In this document: in pieces, positions 1 through 8,257 of the stretch
How positions within the stretch are numbered: position 1 is the first letter of the stretch
How the letters are laid out: each line of letters begins with the position of its first letter
NCBI GenBank assembly: GCA_035353615.1
Contig: DAOPZY010000008.1
Coordinates: 1-64,000, forward strand
Length of the DNA: 64,000 bases
Direction: 5' to 3'
Source: CAXXOK01 sp035353615
GTDB taxonomy: Bacteria; Bacillota; Clostridia; Christensenellales; Aristaeellaceae
Notes under the pieces: model-generated
Seen by the model: only the letters and a program-made list of their open reading frames with translations
Databases searched by the model: none
What the model was told of the DNA's origin: nothing
Position numbers and translations under genes: made by a program

Positions 1-2
1 AG

Positions 3-272
3 CGACGGGCTTGTCGGGTTCTGCATGTCAATCGAACTGCCTACCGGTATCAGGTAATCCGCTTACCAGATGAAGGCGATGTCAGGGCAAAGGTGATCGA
101 ATTGGTTGCAAATTATGGTCGTGTCGGGTATCGGATGGTTACCGCAATGATGAACAACGCGGGAATCGTTATCAATCACAAACGGGTTGAGAGGATCTGG
201 CGGCAGGAAGGCCTACAGTTGCCCAAGAAACAGACCAAAAAGCAACGGATATGGACGTCGCGCCGAGGCTGA
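3..272 (+). pseudogene. IS3-family transposase OrfB fragment
   Basis: An open frame runs in from the left edge and stops at 270-272. It encodes about 89 residues resembling the N-terminal part of IS3/IS150-type OrfB, the part before the DDE catalytic core. It contains the typical block GYRMVTAMMNNAG followed by NHKRVERIWRQEGL. The rve integrase domain with its DDE residues should follow but is missing; after the stop the sequence gives no recognisable transposase. It is therefore a decayed or truncated copy, unlikely to be active. The upstream part, including OrfA, may lie outside the window. Confidence 0.72.
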
Positions 273-510
273 TCTTTCCGCAAACTGTCTGTATCGACAC
301 GTAAAGCGCCGTCTGGCAATACCTGCTGGGAAAGCTGGACGCGGACGGATTCATCGCGGCGTTGGATAAGCTGCGGCGAGGTAGCCGATGCCGAAAATGC
401 GGATGAGATGCCCGATTGTGACCGATGGAACAGCAACGTATCCGCAAGGATTATCATTTAACGCAGCAACGGTTGTGCGTTATGTTTTTTCCAACGGCAA
501 CCGCTAGCGC
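273..510. other. degenerate stretch after the transposase remnant
   Basis: No intact gene is seen. Short plus-strand frames (for example one encoding LLGKLDADGFIAALDKL near 325-372, then a different frame to about 460) look like protein remnants broken by frame changes, but I cannot assign a family. The stretch fits an old insertion site that has lost its ends. Confidence 0.4.
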
Positions 511-570
511 ATACGGAGCGTTCTTTTCAAGGGGATATAAAAAGAACGCCGTATAAAACTTTTTCCGTAT
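511..570. repeat. nested inverted repeats ahead of the sigma gene
   Basis: GCGTTCTTTT (518-527) pairs perfectly with AAAAGAACGC (540-549). This is enclosed by a second pair, ATACGGA (511-517) with TCCGTAT (564-570). The element lies between the transposase remnant and the sigma-factor gene. It could be a transposon end, a leftover terminator, or a regulatory structure in the sigma-gene promoter region. No T-tract follows the stem. Confidence 0.5.
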
Positions 571-623
571 ACGACGTTTTACCGGCGGCGGTCGTCTATG
601 GATATGTAGGAGGTGATCGACAC

Positions 624-1151
624 ATGGGCGCGCTACTAAACCCGGATGGCGTTCCGGGCGCGGACCAAACGTTGGAACGGCTAGTAGCCCAGTTTCAAAT
701 CCCGTTGCTGCGAACCTGTTATATGATACTTCGAGATCGAACCTTATCCGAGGACGCGGTGCAAGAAACTTTTATGAAGGCGTACCGGAACCTTTGCGAT
801 TTCCGCGGGGAAAGCAGTGAAAAGACATGGCTGATGCGAATCGCAATGAACACCTGCCGCGACATGCGAAAATCAAACTGGTTCCGCTACATCAACCGTT
901 CGGTGACACCTGAGATGCTTGAGGACGTAAGCGCAACCTGCGAAGCGTTTGATGAGACTTTGATAAACGAGGTTATGCGCTTGCCTTTTGCTTTGCGCGG
1001 AGTTGTACTTCTCTATTACTACCAGAATCTGGATACAAACGAAATTGCTGAAATTCTGGGGATCGCTCGTTCGTCCGTATCCGGACGGTTGCAAAGAGCG
1101 CGTAAAAAACTTCGCGCAGTGTTGGAAAGGATGGATTCCGATGAAGGATGA
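624..1151 (+). CDS. ECF-type RNA polymerase sigma factor
   Basis: The 175-residue protein has the two-domain layout of extracytoplasmic-function sigma-70 factors. Region 2 (about residues 18-90) includes the core-binding and -10 recognition segment with LSEDAVQETFMKAYRNL. Region 4 (about 110-170) ends in a helix-turn-helix with EIAEILGIARSSVSGRLQRAR. The ATG is preceded by an AGGAGGTGA ribosome binding site at 608-616. The stop overlaps the next gene by 11 bp, so the two are co-translated, which is typical of a sigma factor and its membrane-bound antagonist. It should direct RNA polymerase to a small stress or envelope regulon. No convincing autoregulatory ECF promoter could be picked out. 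The family is secure; the regulon is unknown. Confidence 0.93.
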   Translation: MGALLNPDGVPGADQTLERLVAQFQIPLLRTCYMILRDRTLSEDAVQETFMKAYRNLCDFRGESSEKTWLMRIAMNTCRDMRKSNWFRYINRSVTPEMLEDVSATCEAFDETLINEVMRLPFALRGVVLLYYYQNLDTNEIAEILGIARSSVSGRLQRARKKLRAVLERMDSDEG

Positions 1152-2052
1152 GGAACGGAAAATGCGCTTTCAGACGGCTATTGACCGCCAGCTTTCCTGC
1201 CTGCAGGGAACCCCCCGGCTTGCACAGCAAATCATTGCAGCCTCAAAGGGAGAAATGCGGGAGATGAAAAAGAGAATCTCTATGGTTGTAGCGCTCGCGA
1301 CGGTCACTGTGCTGTTAATGGCAACAGCGCTGGCCGCGGGCCTCATTTTCTCGCCCCGTTATGACGCCGTTAAGCTCGCCAACGAAGCGATGTTGGAGCA
1401 GTATGGTATTACCGAGCCAATGATGACTGTTTTCTACCGTGAAACGACGCAAAACGACGATGGCAGCGTAACGGTTACATACACCTCCGTGGAGGGCATC
1501 GCGCAACTGGGCGTTTACACGGTTACGGTTACAAACGGAAAGGCGGAAGCCAAATGGAATTATGACGGTGAAGATACCACCGGTGGTCTGGCGTCCAAAG
1601 CTTGGGGCGCGGAACAAATCAACCTGCTCATTACTGATTATGCGACTGTGATGAGCTATCTTCAGGCCGGCGCAGAACCTTCCGCTCCGGATGTCGCCGC
1701 CGTTACCCCAACGCCTCCCTCGGAAGAGGAGTGCGAAAAAGCTGCTGCGCAGAGCAAGGCGAGCGCGTTGAACGCCGCGCAAATTTCGCTTGCGCAGGCA
1801 AAGGAAAGCGCCGTGGAAGCGTTGATCGGAGAGTACGGGTTGACGAACGCGCAGGTTGCCCTTTTACAGGTCTGGGATGGCGAGGAGACCTATGCGTTTG
1901 AAAATGACACACCTACCGTCTCGCTCTATTATCACCTTGCACAGGGCGATCAGTGGACGGCAAAGGATGGTATCTATGTAGTGACCGTCAACCTGAAAAC
2001 AGGCACCATTGAGGATGTTCTCTACGATTCCGGCCTCGCTGGCAACGGTTGA
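1141..2052 (+). CDS. ECF-associated membrane protein, probable anti-sigma factor
   Basis: This start was chosen at the ATG overlapping the sigma stop, with AAAGG at 1126-1130. A longer in-frame extension would lie inside the sigma gene. The 303-residue product has a short charged cytoplasmic N-terminus (about 1-42), one membrane segment (about 44-68, beginning MKKRISMVVALATVTV), and a long extracellular domain. That domain has two repeated beta-rich PepSY-like parts (about 75-160 and 215-300) separated by a Pro/Glu/Ala linker with TPTPPSEEECEK. The N-terminus lacks the HxxxCxxC zinc-binding anti-sigma signature, so this is not a classical ZAS-type antagonist. Gene order and topology support an anti-sigma or sensor role; direct sigma binding is inferred. 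Confidence 0.75.
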   Translation: MKDEERKMRFQTAIDRQLSCLQGTPRLAQQIIAASKGEMREMKKRISMVVALATVTVLLMATALAAGLIFSPRYDAVKLANEAMLEQYGITEPMMTVFYRETTQNDDGSVTVTYTSVEGIAQLGVYTVTVTNGKAEAKWNYDGEDTTGGLASKAWGAEQINLLITDYATVMSYLQAGAEPSAPDVAAVTPTPPSEEECEKAAAQSKASALNAAQISLAQAKESAVEALIGEYGLTNAQVALLQVWDGEETYAFENDTPTVSLYYHLAQGDQWTAKDGIYVVTVNLKTGTIEDVLYDSGLAGNG

Positions 2053-2099
2053 GAGAAAAGATTCCGGGAAGGGTTTGTATTGGATGGATGAACCGAATA

Positions 2100-2133
2100 T
2101 TTTACCCTGCCGCGCAAGTGCGGCAGGGTAAAA
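2100..2133 (+). terminator. hairpin terminator of the sigma/anti-sigma operon
   Basis: A perfect 14-bp stem, TTTTACCCTGCCGC with GCGGCAGGGTAAAA, has a 6-nt loop and ends about 80 bp after the stop. A second small stem, CGTTTGT/ACAAACG (2134-2151), follows directly. Confidence 0.8.
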
Positions 2134-2151
2134 CGTTTGTAGAAACAAACG

Positions 2152-2770
2152 ATCTGCGTCATTTGAACATGACTCGGTGATTCAGGCTGTTACCGGTCAC
2201 AATACCTTACCCGCGATGGGCGCGGTTTTTATGCGTTTGATATTCCGTTTTCTAAGTTCTATTCCCCTCATTCTAAAAAGCGGCTCGTCGGAACAGCCCA
2301 CCCAAACTGTATTCCCTTTTCTCCATTGCGCCGTCATCATCACACGCGGGGCTGAAGGCTTGCCGTCACTCCCAATTCCCTCTCGCAGGAAAAACGAAAC
2401 CACGCCTGAACAAGTACGACGGTGGGGGATGCCCATTTTGCTGCTTGGCGTCCATACTGCGCCGAGCACCTGCCCACGGTACGGGAGCGCAAGGACCTCC
2501 GTTAAATACGGGAGGCGGGCATGAACCCGTCCCATTGCGGATACCATATGCGAACCCTATGGGTCGCGCGAACGCGCGTTTGATTTTAAACCGTAACGCA
2601 TGCGCCGGAAAAAGTGACTGAGCAGGGGTTTGCAAGGCATTGCGGACACGCCGGTTGATCGGGTGATGCCGCTTCCAATCCGTTTTAGGGATATCCGCTT
2701 CCGACGCGATTTTCGCTTGCCGGGAGTTTTTTATTCTTGCGCGGAAGGCGCATTTTACAAAATCTTTACA
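2152..2770. other. gene-free stretch
   Basis: Open frames of up to 145 codons exist on both strands but overlap one another. They lack good ribosome binding sites and resemble no family I know. A bulged stem, CCTCCGT/ACGGGAGG, lies at about 2497-2517. I see no supported gene or RNA here. Confidence 0.5.
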
Positions 2771-2796
2771 TTGACAGTACAAGCGGTGTGCAATCG

Positions 2797-2825
2797 TTGA
2801 CAAAACAAATATGAAGCGTTATAAT
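2797..2825 (+). promoter_or_regulatory. sigma-A promoter of the importer operon
   Basis: TTGACA (2797-2802), a 17-bp spacer and TATAAT (2820-2825) match the vegetative consensus exactly. The element is 57 bp upstream of the binding-protein start. A second TTGACA at 2771-2776 lies just upstream without a clear -10 box. Confidence 0.85.
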
Positions 2826-2881
2826 AAACATATTGGTAATCTAAATCCCAAAAATCACATGATCGAAAGGACGAATGCCTG

Positions 2882-3970
2882 ATGAAGAAATTCCTGGCGA
2901 TCCTATTGGCGTCCCTGATGGTGCTGGGCCTGTACTCCGTTGCAAGCGCCGATGCCGCCACGGATGCAATCGACCCCGCGCTGGTTGCCGCGGCTCAAGC
3001 CGAAGGAGAACTGACGGTTTACGCCTCCTGCGAGGAAGCTTATATGAACGCGGCCTGCGACCACTTCCAGGAGCTGTACGGCATCACGGTCAACCGCCAG
3101 CGCCTCTCTACCGGCGAAGTTGCCGCCAAAATTGAAGAAGAAAACGGCAACCCCAGCGGCGACGTATGGTTCGGCGGCACCACCGACCCCTACAATGAAA
3201 GCGCGGCCAAGGGTCTGCTGGAAGCTTACGATGCCAAGAATGCCAGCCATCTCCTCAGCGACCTGTACCGTGACAAGGACGGGTACTGGTACGGCATCTA
3301 CAAGGGGATTCTGGGCTTTATGGTCAACACGGAAGAACTGGCCCGCCTGAATCTGGAAGCGCCTAAGGATTGGGATGATCTGATTAAGCCCGAATACAAG
3401 GGCCTGATCTGGATGTCCAACCCCAACACCGCCGGCACGGCCAAGCTCATCATCAACACAATGGTGCAGATGAAGGGCCACGACGCTGCAATGGAATACT
3501 TCAAGGCGTTGGACCAGAACGTGGCGCAGTATACCAAGAGCGGCTCCGGCCCCAGCAAAATGGTCGGCCCCGGCGAATGCGTGATCGGTATCGGCTTCCT
3601 GCATGATGGGATCACCCAGATTCTGGCCGGCTATGACAACATTCAGTTGATCCTGCCCGCGAGCGGCACCAGCTATGAAGTGGGCGCGACCGCGATCTTC
3701 AAGGGCGCGAAACACATGAACGCCGCCAAACTGTGGATTGAATACGCCCTCAGCCCCGAGTGCGTCAACCTGGCCAAGACGGCCGAGAGCTATCAGTTCC
3801 TGGTGATCGATAACGCGGAGCAGCCCGCTGAGGCGACGCAGTTCGGTCTGGACCCCAACAACACGATTAACTATGATTTTGCCGACGCGAAGGCGAACAC
3901 GTCCAAATACGTTGAAGATTTCTTCACTGCCATCGGCGCCGCGGCGGATGATCGCTTCAAGACCGAGTAA
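2882..3970 (+). CDS. ABC importer substrate-binding protein (iron/phosphonate type)
   Basis: The 362-residue protein has a cleavable signal peptide (about 1-24, ending VASADA) and then a periplasmic-binding-protein fold of the AfuA/FutA type (Fe3+ and 2-aminoethylphosphonate binders). Typical blocks are GELTVYASCEEAY near residue 42, GGTTDPYNESAAKGLLE, GILGFMVNTEEL and the C-terminal ILPASGTSYEVGATAIFKGAKH. No cysteine lies at the cleavage site, so it is not an obvious lipoprotein. It heads an operon with a fused permease and an ATPase and has its own strong promoter. Two hairpins separate it from the permease gene, which would favour high expression of this subunit. Transport of Fe3+ is a family guess; the ligand cannot be read from the sequence. 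Confidence 0.87.
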   Translation: MKKFLAILLASLMVLGLYSVASADAATDAIDPALVAAAQAEGELTVYASCEEAYMNAACDHFQELYGITVNRQRLSTGEVAAKIEEENGNPSGDVWFGGTTDPYNESAAKGLLEAYDAKNASHLLSDLYRDKDGYWYGIYKGILGFMVNTEELARLNLEAPKDWDDLIKPEYKGLIWMSNPNTAGTAKLIINTMVQMKGHDAAMEYFKALDQNVAQYTKSGSGPSKMVGPGECVIGIGFLHDGITQILAGYDNIQLILPASGTSYEVGATAIFKGAKHMNAAKLWIEYALSPECVNLAKTAESYQFLVIDNAEQPAEATQFGLDPNNTINYDFADAKANTSKYVEDFFTAIGAAADDRFKTE

Positions 3971-3992
3971 CACACCGGTAAGCACGGAGCGC

Positions 3993-4020
3993 GGAGGGTG
4001 ACGGGGTTCCGTCATCCTCC
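3993..4020 (+). other. intercistronic hairpin after the binding-protein gene
   Basis: GGAGGGTGACGG (3993-4004) pairs with CCGTCATCCTCC (4009-4020), a 12-bp stem with one G-U pair and a 4-nt loop, 22 bp after the stop. No T-tract follows, so it more likely protects the upstream mRNA from 3' exonucleases than terminates it. Confidence 0.65.
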
Positions 4021-4079
4021 CGCTTTCTATGGGCGTAAAGCGGTTCCGGTTCTGTAGTTAACAAGGGCGCTCCGGCGCC

Positions 4080-4107
4080 GCCCGCGGTAGCGCGGGCACG
4101 ATTTTTT
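4080..4107 (+). terminator. partial terminator between binding-protein and permease genes
   Basis: GCCCGCG (4080-4086) and CGCGGGC (4091-4097) form a 7-bp GC stem with a GTAG loop, followed by ACGA and then six T residues (4102-4107). It lies only 20 bp before the permease start, so it probably acts as a leaky terminator that lowers permease and ATPase expression relative to the binding protein. Confidence 0.65.
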
Positions 4108-4127
4108 CACCGAAGGGGGCGGCCGCA

Positions 4128-5855
4128 GTGGTTGGAGCGCAGGTGCAAAGCAGACGGCTCGACCGTAGGAAGTTTTTTGGGGACCCCATTATGGTTTCCA
4201 CCATTGTGGTGCTGCTGATTTTCCTGTCGCTGTTTATTCTGTATCCGCTGGCAACCTTGCTGGTGGACAGCGTTCTGGATAAGAGCAAAGGTTTTACGCT
4301 GGATGTGTTCTCGCGCGTGCTCAGCATGGCGCGGTTTCGCAAGGCGTTTGACAATACGCTGGTTTTGGGGCTGCTGACTGGCCTTGCCAGCACGGCCATC
4401 GGGCTTTTGTTTGCCTATGTGGATGTGTACATGAAGGTGCGCTCCCGTGTGGTGAAAAAGCTGTTCGATGTGGTGAGCATGCTGCCGGTGGTTTCCCCGC
4501 CGTTTGTGCTGTCGCTGAGCATGATCCTGCTCTTTGGCCGCAGCGGTTTGATTACGCGCTCCCTGCTGGGTATTTATGACAGCGAAATCTACGGCCTTCA
4601 CGGCATCGTGATTGTGCAGACGCTGACCTTCTTCCCGGTGTGCTATCTGATGCTCAAAGGTTTGCTGCGCAATATCGACCCCTCGCTGGAGGAAGCCGCG
4701 CGCGATATGGGCGCAAGCCGCTGGAAGGTATTCACCAGCGTTACGCTTCCGTTGCTGCTGCCGGGCATCGGCAACGCGTTTCTGGTCACCTTTATTGAAT
4801 CCGTGGCGGATTTTGCCAACCCGATGCTGATTGGCGGCAGCTACGATACGCTGGCGACCACGATTTACCTTCAGGTAACCGGCGCGTTTGACAAGGTGGG
4901 CGCGGCAGCGATGGCCGTGGTGCTGCTTGGGCTTACGCTGGTGCTGTTCCTGATTCAGAAATACTATCTGGAACGCCGCACCGTGGCGACGCTGACCGGC
5001 AAAGCCAGCCGGGAGCGAATGCTCATCGCGGACCGAAGCGTTACCCGCCCGTTGACGATTCTGTGCTCGGCATTCAGCGCCTTTGTGGTGCTGATGTACG
5101 TAAGCGTGCCCTTTGGCGCGCTGTTTAAACTGTGGGGCCGTAATTACTCGCTTTCGCTGGTGCATTTTGAGTATATTCTGAAATATGGCGGGGCTAGGGC
5201 CTTCCGCGACTCGTTTGTTCTTTCCATCATCGCCGCGCCCATAACCGCGCTGCTGTCGATGATTATCAGTTACCTGGTTGTGAAAAAGAAGTTCCGCTCC
5301 AAGGCGTTCATTGAGTTTGTGAGCATGCTCGCCATGGCGGTGCCCGGCACGGTGCTGGGCGTCGGATACATCCGGGGCTTCGCTAACGGCCTGTTTGGAA
5401 GCGGGATTTTGGAAGGGCTGTACGGAACCGGCGCGATTTTGGTCATTGTGTTTATTGTGCGCAGTTTGCCGGTTGGCACGCGGAGCGGTATTTCCGCGTT
5501 GCGCCAGATTGACCGCTCCATTGAGGAAAGCGCCTATGACCTGGGCGCGAACAGCGGCAAGGTGTTTGTTACCGTGACGCTACCGCTGATTAAGGACAGC
5601 TTTTTCAGCGGGCTGGTCACAACGTTTGTACGCTCCATCACCGCAATCAGCGCAATCATTTTGCTGGTAACCCCCAAGTATCTGCTGATTACTACCCAAA
5701 TTAATGAGTTTGCCGAAAAAGGGAAGTTTGGCGAAGCGTGCGCCTATGCGAGCATACTGATTTTGATTGTGTACGCTTCGATTCTGCTGATGAACCTTTC
5801 CATCAAGTACTTTGGCACCAGCAAAAAAATCAGGGAGGCGCAGCGCAATGGCTAA
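4128..5855 (+). CDS. ABC importer permease, two fused permease domains (FbpB type)
   Basis: The 575-residue integral membrane protein carries two tandem binding-protein-dependent permease domains, as in FbpB/SfuB-type iron permeases. Each half has about six membrane segments and one EAA loop: LEEAARDMGASRWKVFTSVTLP near residue 190 and IEESAYDLGANSGKVFVTVTLP near residue 465. One polypeptide thus replaces the usual permease pair. Translation starts at a GTG with GAAGGGGG upstream; the first internal ATG (residue 22) would shorten the cytoplasmic N-terminus without touching a membrane segment. The 3' end overlaps the ATPase gene by 8 bp. Confidence 0.9.
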   Translation: MVGAQVQSRRLDRRKFFGDPIMVSTIVVLLIFLSLFILYPLATLLVDSVLDKSKGFTLDVFSRVLSMARFRKAFDNTLVLGLLTGLASTAIGLLFAYVDVYMKVRSRVVKKLFDVVSMLPVVSPPFVLSLSMILLFGRSGLITRSLLGIYDSEIYGLHGIVIVQTLTFFPVCYLMLKGLLRNIDPSLEEAARDMGASRWKVFTSVTLPLLLPGIGNAFLVTFIESVADFANPMLIGGSYDTLATTIYLQVTGAFDKVGAAAMAVVLLGLTLVLFLIQKYYLERRTVATLTGKASRERMLIADRSVTRPLTILCSAFSAFVVLMYVSVPFGALFKLWGRNYSLSLVHFEYILKYGGARAFRDSFVLSIIAAPITALLSMIISYLVVKKKFRSKAFIEFVSMLAMAVPGTVLGVGYIRGFANGLFGSGILEGLYGTGAILVIVFIVRSLPVGTRSGISALRQIDRSIEESAYDLGANSGKVFVTVTLPLIKDSFFSGLVTTFVRSITAISAIILLVTPKYLLITTQINEFAEKGKFGEACAYASILILIVYASILLMNLSIKYFGTSKKIREAQRNG

Positions 5856-6924
5856 AGTGAGTAAGGGCGTACGGCTTGAGCATATTTCCAAAATTTACAA
5901 GGACCCTAAAAGCGGGAATGATTTTTACGCCGTGCGCGACGTGAGCATCGACATTGCGCCCGGCACGTTCGTAACCCTGCTTGGGCCGAGCGGTTGCGGC
6001 AAAACTACCACCCTGCGGATGATCGCCGGCTTTGAAAGCCCGGATGAAGGCGATATTTTCCTTGGGGAGGAAGCGATCAATTCCCTGACCCCCAACAAAC
6101 GCGATACGGCGATGGTGTTTCAGAGCTACGCGCTGTTTCCGCACTACAATGTGTACGATAACGTCGCCTATGGGTTGAGGCTCCGCAAATTGTCCAAGGC
6201 GGACATTGATGAAAAAGTGCACAGCATCCTCCGACTGGTGGAAATGGAGGGCATGGAAGCCCGGATGACCAACCAGCTTTCCGGCGGCCAGCAGCAGCGC
6301 ATTGCTTTGGCGCGCGCGTTGGTGGTGGAACCGGGGGTGCTCCTGTTTGACGAACCGCTTTCCAATCTGGATGCGAAGCTCCGCGTGAGCATGCGCACGG
6401 AAATTCGCCGCATTCAGCAAACGCTGGGCATCACGGCCATCTATGTGACCCATGACCAGAGCGAGGCAATGTCCATCAGCGATACGATTATCATCATGAA
6501 TAAAGGCGAAATTGCGCAAATGGGCAGCCCCATGACCATCTACTACCATCCAAACAGCGAGTTTGTGGCGGATTTTATCGGGGAAGCCAATTTTCTGGAT
6601 GGAACTGTGCTGGGCATGACCGGGAAGGAGTGCCGCGTGCAGATCGATGGCCGCGAGGCGGTTGTGGAAACGGATCGCTCCATGGCGGCGGGGCAGGCCT
6701 GCAAGGTGGTATTGCGCCCGGAGGCAGTGATCATCGGCGACAGCGGCGTTTTGCCCTGCACGGTGGAAATGAGCGTATTCATGGGCAGTTATCAGAATTA
6801 TCATGTGCGGGTGGGGGACACGCTGGTTAAAATATCAGACAATTGCCCGGTCAATAAGAAAATCTATGCGGCCGGGGATACAGCCTTTATCCGGTTTGAG
6901 AAAGAATGCGCGCATTTACTGTAA
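5848..6924 (+). CDS. ABC importer ATP-binding protein (FbpC/PotA-like)
   Basis: The 358-residue ATPase has Walker A GPSGCGKTT (about 46-54), the signature LSGGQQQR (144-151), Walker B VLLFDEP (about 164-170) followed by LSNLDAKLR, and the switch histidine in YVTHDQ. A C-terminal TOBE-type regulatory domain spans about 245-355. The start was placed at ATG 5848, overlapping the permease stop, with GGGAGG just upstream; a longer in-frame extension inside the permease gene was rejected. It powers the importer encoded just upstream. It is the only transport ATPase in this window. Whether it also serves the sugar importers here is unknown; its sequence is closer to the iron/putrescine type than to MsmX. 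Confidence 0.93.
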   Translation: MAKVSKGVRLEHISKIYKDPKSGNDFYAVRDVSIDIAPGTFVTLLGPSGCGKTTTLRMIAGFESPDEGDIFLGEEAINSLTPNKRDTAMVFQSYALFPHYNVYDNVAYGLRLRKLSKADIDEKVHSILRLVEMEGMEARMTNQLSGGQQQRIALARALVVEPGVLLFDEPLSNLDAKLRVSMRTEIRRIQQTLGITAIYVTHDQSEAMSISDTIIIMNKGEIAQMGSPMTIYYHPNSEFVADFIGEANFLDGTVLGMTGKECRVQIDGREAVVETDRSMAAGQACKVVLRPEAVIIGDSGVLPCTVEMSVFMGSYQNYHVRVGDTLVKISDNCPVNKKIYAAGDTAFIRFEKECAHLL

Positions 6925-6937
6925 TCAAAGACAAGCG

Positions 6938-6990
6938 CTGAAAGAAGGCTGGCATGCGTGCCAAGCGTATGCCCGCCTTCTTTCAGTTTT
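6938..6990 (+). terminator. terminator of the importer operon
   Basis: CTGAAAGAAGGC (6938-6949) pairs with GCCTTCTTTCAG (6975-6986), continued inward by GGCAT/ATGCC, and is followed by TTTT. It sits 14 bp after the ATPase stop. Confidence 0.88.
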
Positions 6991-7405
6991 AAGAAATCTT
7001 CGCCGCAGTTGTAAAGGGGTCATAAGCGATCCTTTATGAGCGCAAGAATTGAACTTCTTGCACATCCGCCTGATCTGTGGCATGTCAAAGCGATCGCCAC
7101 AAGCGTCTCGGGGTTCGCGCGGCGCGGTTGCCCGGCTGGGTGAAGCCAGTCAGACTGAATGAGGCTGGCCCTCGTTGCAGCAGGAGTATGGCCTGACAGC
7201 CCTGAAGCACGGGTTGCAGGCGGCTGAAAAACCCTTGCCACAGCGAAAATGGGTCAAGGACAAGGTTCTTTTGAGGTGCATCGGCATTGCCCCTTGCCCG
7301 CCGGTGGCCTTATGTAACATATTCAATGTTAGCGCCACGAGTGCCTAAAGGCACAATGGGGTGCGGCTTATGCACTGAATTCGGTTTGGTAACGGTCTGG
7401 GTTGC
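6991..7405. repeat. intergenic stretch with dispersed-repeat copies A and E
   Basis: No gene is seen. The segment 7222-7262 reads CTGAAAAACCCTTGCC and then CAGCGAAAATGGGTCA, and recurs with small changes near 27590 and 59800. A weaker, diverged copy (CTTCGCCGCAGTTGTAAAGG) lies at about 6998-7020. The rest holds nothing recognisable. Confidence 0.5.
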
Positions 7406-8257
7406 TCAATCCGTCGCTATGTCTTCCAGTTTCAGGTTGCTTAAAATATCCCGATAGCGTTCCGTCGCCAGCTCGCTTGGCGCGCCCTTTTGGCAGAAAT
7501 GGAGCGATGCGAGCTTTGGCACCACACGTTCCACAACCATCTGTCCGTTTACAAGCTTGGCTTGCAGCGCGGCCAGCGCTTCCAGAAAGCGCGAATCCCG
7601 CCGCGCGTGCTGGTAAAAGGACAGCACATAAACGTAGTAAAAAAGATTGTAGCTTCGGAAAGGATATTCAACCTGCATAAACAGCGTGCCGATGCCGTAA
7701 TGGCAGGGGCCGATGGGCTTGCGGATTATCCAGTGTTCCAGCAAAAAATCAATCGCACGGCTGAGCGCTTCGGCATTGCGCAAGGTTGGGTGAAACCGGA
7801 AAGCGTCAAGGGCAACCAGCGTTGGCATCGGGTTGGAAAACTCGGTTTCCGGCCCACGGCCGAAGCTGAATTTAAAACAGCGCCAACCGCCGTCGCCTTG
7901 CTGCGTTTCCAATAGATGACGGAAGGTGGTTTCCAGCCTTTGATCCTCGGCATACCCCAAGTGACAAAGCGCGTTTGCGACCGTGGCCGTTTGGCACGGA
8001 TAGATGCCGCCGCTTGGGTATACCTTGAAACGACCGTCCGGCTGCCAGGCGCTCAACAGCAACGCGGCAACTTGGGCGAGCAACGGATCCGCTGGCTCCA
8101 TCCCCAGTTCCAAAAGCATGAAAGCGCAATCCAGCGTGGAAAAAGGCGAACCCTTCAGCAGGCGGCGATCGGGAGTTGTCCACAGATCAGCGCCCTGATC
8201 GTGCCGGTGGGAGAGAAGCGCATCCCTGTCGGACGCGTAGGCTGGTTGAACACTCAT
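7406..8257 (-). CDS. prenyltransferase/terpene-cyclase-like alpha/alpha-barrel protein, function unknown
   Basis: The 283-residue soluble protein is built of helical repeats with QxxxGxW-like motifs. It has LLETQQGDGGWRCFKFSFG near residue 117 and LLLSAWQPDGRFKVYPSGG near 65, which resemble the repeats of squalene-cyclase and prenyltransferase-like folds. It has no DDxxD or DxDD catalytic motif that I can see and no signal peptide. ATG 8257 is preceded by GGAGGG on the coding strand. It stands alone between a repeat-bearing intergenic region and another spacer, so there is no operon context. Such proteins are usually annotated as prenyltransferase-like without a known substrate; I do not assign an activity. 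Confidence 0.65.
   Translation of the reverse strand: MSVQPAYASDRDALLSHRHDQGADLWTTPDRRLLKGSPFSTLDCAFMLLELGMEPADPLLAQVAALLLSAWQPDGRFKVYPSGGIYPCQTATVANALCHLGYAEDQRLETTFRHLLETQQGDGGWRCFKFSFGRGPETEFSNPMPTLVALDAFRFHPTLRNAEALSRAIDFLLEHWIIRKPIGPCHYGIGTLFMQVEYPFRSYNLFYYVYVLSFYQHARRDSRFLEALAALQAKLVNGQMVVERVVPKLASLHFCQKGAPSELATERYRDILSNLKLEDIATD

Noticed and set aside
2177..2803. Overlapping open frames of 115-145 codons on both strands
   Set aside because: They overlap each other, lack good ribosome binding sites and have no recognisable family. I also looked for group II intron domain V here and did not find it.
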